Part shown: one piece after another, positions 60,591 through 64,000 of the stretch
Numbering within the stretch: the first letter of the stretch is position 1
Layout of the letters: the number at the start of each line of letters is the position of its first letter
Source: Stenotrophomonas lactitubi
Lineage (GTDB): Bacteria > Pseudomonadota > Gammaproteobacteria > Xanthomonadales > Xanthomonadaceae
Length of the DNA: 64,000 nt
Direction of reading: 5' to 3'
Assembly: GCF_002803515.1 (NCBI RefSeq)
Contig: NZ_PHQX01000001.1
Span: 2,480,001 to 2,544,000 of the forward strand
Notes under the pieces: generated by a model
The model's input: the letters and a program-made list of their open reading frames with translations, nothing else
Databases searched by the model: none
What the model was told of the DNA's origin: nothing
Translations under genes and position numbers: made by a program

Positions 60591-61739
60591 TCACAGCAGG
60601 CGCAGGCGTTCGATCGCCGCGTCCAGGGTGGCCTCGTTCTTGGCGAAGCACAGGCGCACCAGGCGCTGGCCGGCCGGCGCGGTTTCGTAGAACGGCGACA
60701 GCGGGATGGCGGTGACGCCCTTCTCGATGGTCAGCCACTTCACGAACTCGTGGTCCGGCAGGTCACTGATGGCCGAATAATCGACCAGCTGGAAGTAGCC
60801 GCCCGGCACCGGCAGCGCCTTCAGGCGGGTACCGGCCAGCTGCTCGCGGAAGCGGTCGCGCTTGGCTTCATAGAACGCGCCCAGTTCCAGATGGTGCTGC
60901 GGTTCGTCGCGGATCATCGCGGCAAAACCGTACTGCGCCGGGCCGAAACTGGTGAAGGTGTTGTACTGGTGCACCTTGCGGAATTCGGCGGTCATCGCCT
61001 GCGGCGCCACCGCGTAGCCGATCTTCCAGCCAGTGCAGTGGTAGGTCTTGCCGAAGCTGGAGATGACGAAGGTGCGCTCGCGCAGCTCAGGGTAGCGCAG
61101 TGCCGATTCATGACGGCGGCCGTCGTAGATGATGTGCTCGTACACCTCATCGGAAATCAGGTAGATCTGCGTGCCGCGCAGCACGTCGGCCAAGGCCTGC
61201 ATGTCCGCTTCGTCCAGCATCGCGCCGGACGGGTTGTGCGGGGTGTTGACCATCAGCAGGCGGGTGCGCGGGGTGATCGCCGCACGCACGCGGTCCCAGT
61301 CCACCGCGAAGGTCTGCGGGTCCAGCGGCACATGCACCGCCGTAGCACCGGCCAGTTCGATCGCCGGTTCGTAGCAGTCGTAGGCCGGGTCGAGCACGAT
61401 CACTTCCTCACCGGCACGCACCACGGCGTGGATGGCGTTGAAGATCGCCTCGGTGGCGCCGCTGGTGACGGTGATCTCGGTGTCCGGATCGATCTGCGCG
61501 CCGTACAGGTCCAGCGACTTCTGTGCGATGGCCTGGCGCAGCGGCGCCACGCCGGTCATCGGCGGGTACTGGTTCAGGCCGGCGGCCATCGCCTTGCTGG
61601 TTTCGTCGATCAGCCGCTGCGGCGCGGAGAAATCCGGGAACCCCTGGCCGAGGTTGACCGCGCCATGTTCGGCGGCGAGCTGGGACATCACGGTGAAGAT
61701 CGTGGTACCGACCTTGGGCAGCTTGGTGTTCGGTTGCAT
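60591..61739 (-). CDS. ybdL: Methionine aminotransferase, PLP type I
   Basis: A 382-aa aminotransferase. ISSFGKTYHCTGWKIGY carries the PLP Lys. VNTPHNPSGAM, DEVYEHIIYDG and VRLCFAKNEATL match the kynurenine/methionine aminotransferase group. It is most like YbdL, which uses methionine with glutamine or other partners; kynurenine or other aromatic activity cannot be excluded. Start ATG 61739. Followed at 14 nt by the omega-amidase gene. Confidence 0.88.
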   Translation of the reverse strand: MQPNTKLPKVGTTIFTVMSQLAAEHGAVNLGQGFPDFSAPQRLIDETSKAMAAGLNQYPPMTGVAPLRQAIAQKSLDLYGAQIDPDTEITVTSGATEAIFNAIHAVVRAGEEVIVLDPAYDCYEPAIELAGATAVHVPLDPQTFAVDWDRVRAAITPRTRLLMVNTPHNPSGAMLDEADMQALADVLRGTQIYLISDEVYEHIIYDGRRHESALRYPELRERTFVISSFGKTYHCTGWKIGYAVAPQAMTAEFRKVHQYNTFTSFGPAQYGFAAMIRDEPQHHLELGAFYEAKRDRFREQLAGTRLKALPVPGGYFQLVDYSAISDLPDHEFVKWLTIEKGVTAIPLSPFYETAPAGQRLVRLCFAKNEATLDAAIERLRLL

Positions 61740-61807
61740 CGGCCTGGGCTGTGGGGAAACAAGGGCTGGAAGTGTACGAAATCCCGACCCGGCCTGCGGC
61801 GCCGACG

Positions 61808-61889
61808 GTAGCGCCGGGTCATACCCGGCGGCTCTTTGCACATGCCACACCGGCGCCTGGCAGAGCTGCCGGCCAGCGGCCGGCACTAC
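61808..61889. repeat. SMAG/REP pair before ccmA
   Basis: GTAGCGCCGGGTCATACCCGGCGG (61808-61831) and GCTGCCGGCCAGCGGCCGGCACTAC (61865-61889), two GTAG-type arms in opposite orientation. The arms differ in sequence, so this is a mixed pair. Confidence 0.8.
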
Positions 61890-61947
61890 CTGATGCGGTT
61901 TCACCGCTACAATTGCCGCCGCACTCCTGCATGAAGACCCCTGCGCC

Positions 61948-62577
61948 TTGAACACCCCTGCATTGCTGGCTGCCAGCGGCCTGAGCTTCTCCCGCAATGA
62001 CGAGCCGGTGTTCGGCCCGCTGGACTTCCACGTGGATGCCGGCGAAGCGCTGCTGGTGCAGGGCGGCAACGGTGCCGGCAAGACCACCCTGCTGCGCGTG
62101 CTGTCGGGCCTGGCGCGCCCGGGCGCGGGCCAGGTGTTGATCGACGGCAAGCCGGCCAGCAACGCCGAGCGTGCGCGCTATGTCGCCTACCTCAGCCACC
62201 TGCCGGCGCTGAAGCCGGACCTGGACACGCTGGAGAACCTGCATTTCCTGTGTGGCCTGCACGGTCGCCGCGCACGGCAGATGCCGGGCAATGCGCTGGC
62301 CATCGTCGGCCTGGCCGGCTACGAGGACACCCTGGTGCGGCACCTGTCGGCCGGACAGAAACGGCGCCTGGCACTGGCCCGCATCTGGCTGTCGCCAGCA
62401 CCGCTGTGGCTGCTCGACGAACCCTATGCCAACCTCGACCTGGAAGGCATCAACCTGGTCAACCGGATGATTTCCGCACACCTGCGCAGCGGCGGCGCCG
62501 CCCTGGTCACCACCCATGGCGCCTATGCCGCACCGCCGGTACGCACCCGCCAGCTCGATCTGGGCGGTGAAGCATGA
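61948..62577 (+). CDS. ccmA: Haem exporter ATPase CcmA
   Basis: A 209-aa ABC ATPase. Walker [15 protein letters not shown], signature LSAGQKRRL, Walker [13 protein letters not shown], and H-loop TTHGAY. It powers release of haem-loaded CcmE from CcmCDE in c-type cytochrome maturation (system I). The start is TTG 61948; an upstream ATG in another frame ends in TGA across it. It begins a ccm operon with ccmB overlapping by 4 nt. Confidence 0.93.
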   Translation: MNTPALLAASGLSFSRNDEPVFGPLDFHVDAGEALLVQGGNGAGKTTLLRVLSGLARPGAGQVLIDGKPASNAERARYVAYLSHLPALKPDLDTLENLHFLCGLHGRRARQMPGNALAIVGLAGYEDTLVRHLSAGQKRRLALARIWLSPAPLWLLDEPYANLDLEGINLVNRMISAHLRSGGAALVTTHGAYAAPPVRTRQLDLGGEA

Positions 62578-63269
62578 TCGCGCCGGGCACTGAACCGGGC
62601 CTATGGCAGACCGCCCGCGCCCTGGTGGCGCGCGACCTGCGCCTGCTCTGGCGCCGTCGCGGCGATGCACTGCAGCCGCTGCTGTTCGCCCTGCTGGTGG
62701 TGGTGCTGTTCGCCCTCGCCCAGGGCCGGGATCCGCAGCCGCTGGCTGCCACCGCCGGTGCGGTGCTGTGGTTGGCGGTGCTGCTGGCCGGGCAGCTGGC
62801 GCTGGATTCGCTGTTCCGCTCCGATGCCGAAGACGGTTCACTCGAACAATGGCTGCTGGCGCCGGTGCCACTGGCGTGGCTGGTGCTGGTGCGCGTGCTG
62901 CTGCATTGGGCGACCACCGCCCTGCCGTTGATCCTGCTGAGCCCGCTGCTGGCGGAAATGCTGCATCTGCCGCATGACCAGCTGCCGATGTTGCTGGCAT
63001 CGTTGCTGTTGGGAACACCGTTGTTGAGCCTGATCGGTGGCGTGGTCGCTGCACTGACCGTGGGCATCCGGCGCTCTGGTATTCTCGTGGCGTTGCTGTC
63101 GTTGCCGCTGTACGTACCGGTGCTTGTCTTCGGTGCCGGCAGCCTGGCGGCAGCCAGCCGCGGACAGGATCCGGTCGGTGCGCTGCTGATGCTGGGCGCT
63201 GGACTGGTGATCGCCCTGGTGCTGGCACCGCTGGCGACCGCTGCTGCGATTCGTATTTCTCTGAGTTGA
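62574..63269 (+). CDS. ccmB: Haem exporter membrane protein CcmB
   Basis: A 231-aa protein with six membrane segments ([52 protein letters not shown]). [19 protein letters not shown] and the short [17 protein letters not shown] match CcmB. Partner of CcmA. The ATG overlaps ccmA's stop by 4 nt. Confidence 0.92.
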   Translation: MIAPGTEPGLWQTARALVARDLRLLWRRRGDALQPLLFALLVVVLFALAQGRDPQPLAATAGAVLWLAVLLAGQLALDSLFRSDAEDGSLEQWLLAPVPLAWLVLVRVLLHWATTALPLILLSPLLAEMLHLPHDQLPMLLASLLLGTPLLSLIGGVVAALTVGIRRSGILVALLSLPLYVPVLVFGAGSLAAASRGQDPVGALLMLGAGLVIALVLAPLATAAAIRISLS

Positions 63270-63312
63270 CCGAGCTGAGAGCCAATCCACCCCTGCTGGA
63301 TAGCCGCCACGC

Positions 63313-64000
63313 ATGAATCCGATTGTCCGCTGGTTCCATCAACTCGGCTCGCCTCCCACGTTCGATCGTTTCGCTGCCCGCTGGTCGCGACTGTTCTACA
63401 TCGCCGCGGTACCGGTGCTGCTGGTCGGCATGTGGCAGGCGCTGCTGGTGGTGCCGCCGGAAGCCCGCCAGCTGGACAGCTTCCGCATCCTCTACATCCA
63501 CGTGCCCAGCGCCTGGATGAGCCTGTTCGTGTTCGCGCTGATGGCGCTGTATGCCGCCATCGCACTGATCTGGCGGATCAAGATCTGCGAGATCCTGGCC
63601 ATGGCGTGCGCGCCGATGGGCGCCGGTTTCACCCTGATCACCCTGGTGACCGGCAGCATCTGGGGCAAAGGCACCTGGGGCACGTGGTGGGACTGGGACC
63701 CGCGCATGACCAGTGAGCTGGTGCTGCTGTTCCTGTATCTGGGCGTGATCGGGCTTTACCACGCCATCGAAGACCGCCGCAGTGCCGCGCGTGCCGCCGG
63801 CCTGCTGGCCATCGTCGGCGTCAGCCTGTTGCCGGTGATCCGTTACTCGGTGGACTGGTGGGGTGGCCTGCACCAGCGCCAGTCGATCAGCGTGTTCGGT
63901 GAATCGGCCATCCGTACCGAGCTGATTGCTCCGCTGTGGTGGATGGTGATCGCCACCAAACTCTGGTTCTGTGGTTCGCTGCTGGCCAAGGCACGCGCCG
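63313..64000 (+). CDS. ccmC: Haem-handling membrane protein CcmC, 3' end outside window
   Basis: Open to the window end, about 229 codons seen of the usual 240-250. WWDWDPRMTSELVLLFLYLG is the tryptophan-rich WWD haem-binding domain, and FRILYIHVPSAWMSLFVF the conserved segment before it. It loads haem onto CcmE. Not closed by a stop in the window. ATG 63313 has a weak GCCGCC ahead; 43 nt from ccmB. Confidence 0.92.
   Translation, partial: MNPIVRWFHQLGSPPTFDRFAARWSRLFYIAAVPVLLVGMWQALLVVPPEARQLDSFRILYIHVPSAWMSLFVFALMALYAAIALIWRIKICEILAMACAPMGAGFTLITLVTGSIWGKGTWGTWWDWDPRMTSELVLLFLYLGVIGLYHAIEDRRSAARAAGLLAIVGVSLLPVIRYSVDWWGGLHQRQSISVFGESAIRTELIAPLWWMVIATKLWFCGSLLAKARA

Noticed and set aside
1..64000. 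tRNA, rRNA, CRISPR array, riboswitch or prophage
   Set aside because: I looked for T-loop sequences, regular spaced repeats, known riboswitch cores and phage genes and saw none. A structured search could still find a weak one.

Overview
The window looks like a chromosomal segment of Stenotrophomonas, most likely the S. maltophilia complex. It is GC-rich with strongly GC3-biased genes. It carries many GTAG-tagged inverted repeats of the SMAG/REP type known from that genus. Its housekeeping proteins (Rne with a long low-complexity tail, class I fumarase, periplasmic-type Dcp, pldA, a ccmABC start) look xanthomonad. This assignment comes from recognised sequence, not from a database search. I see no tRNA, rRNA, insertion sequence, prophage or CRISPR array. 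Region by region: 1-4.1 kb holds an asparagine-synthase start behind an E1 alpha/beta fusion, a GST and a GNAT enzyme. 4.1-8.5 kb holds two glycine-zipper envelope proteins, a small DUF6116-like protein, tatD, tcdA, a membrane cytochrome-c-like protein and a cold-shock gene. 8.7-14.0 kb holds a DUF456 membrane protein, pldA-arsC, a GST, two Cys-rich lipoproteins and fumarase. 14.1-19.1 kb holds an ECF41 sigma factor with its AhpD-like partner behind a motif-perfect ECF41 promoter, an ABC exporter, fpr with a Fur-box-like palindrome, and a glutathione peroxidase. 19.2-27.6 kb holds dcp, cfa, a DUF3298 lipoprotein, a GNAT enzyme, a 53-aa protein behind a sigma-54-type promoter, a frameshifted rhomboid gene, a POT peptide transporter and an EEP-fold protein that has lost its catalytic residues. 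27.7-35.1 kb holds sodA, a barnase/barstar pair, a repetitive membrane protein, nfuA, phhB with a TonB-domain lipoprotein, zupT and rluC. The zupT-rluC gap is filled by a 480-bp composite palindrome. 35.5-38.8 kb is rne. 39.0-52.1 kb is a sugar-utilisation locus, all on the minus strand: LacI regulator, TonB-dependent receptor, PF10091 (GH144-like) glycosidase, ABC binding protein, two permeases, a 1055-aa discoidin/six-hairpin protein and an intact EEP hydrolase. Most of its genes overlap by 4 nt, and LacI-type operators lie before lacI and before the glycosidase. 52.3-56.7 kb holds bolA-yciI and scpA-scpB-rluB. 56.8-61.7 kb holds an AraC/MFS pair, two unknowns and a methionine aminotransferase/omega-amidase pair. 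From 61.9 kb to the window end is ccmABC (cytochrome c maturation), cut in ccmC. The main story is the sugar locus. Its receptor would bring an oligosaccharide across the outer membrane, the lipoprotein glycosidase would cut it, and the binding protein and permeases would import the product under LacI control. A beta-1,2-glucan substrate is a hypothesis that rests on the GH144-type enzyme only. Other points of interest are the zupT-rluC palindrome, the leaderless ECF41 promoter, the EEP pseudoenzyme, repeats that supply stop codons or C-termini, and the orphan E1-AsnB pair at the left edge.
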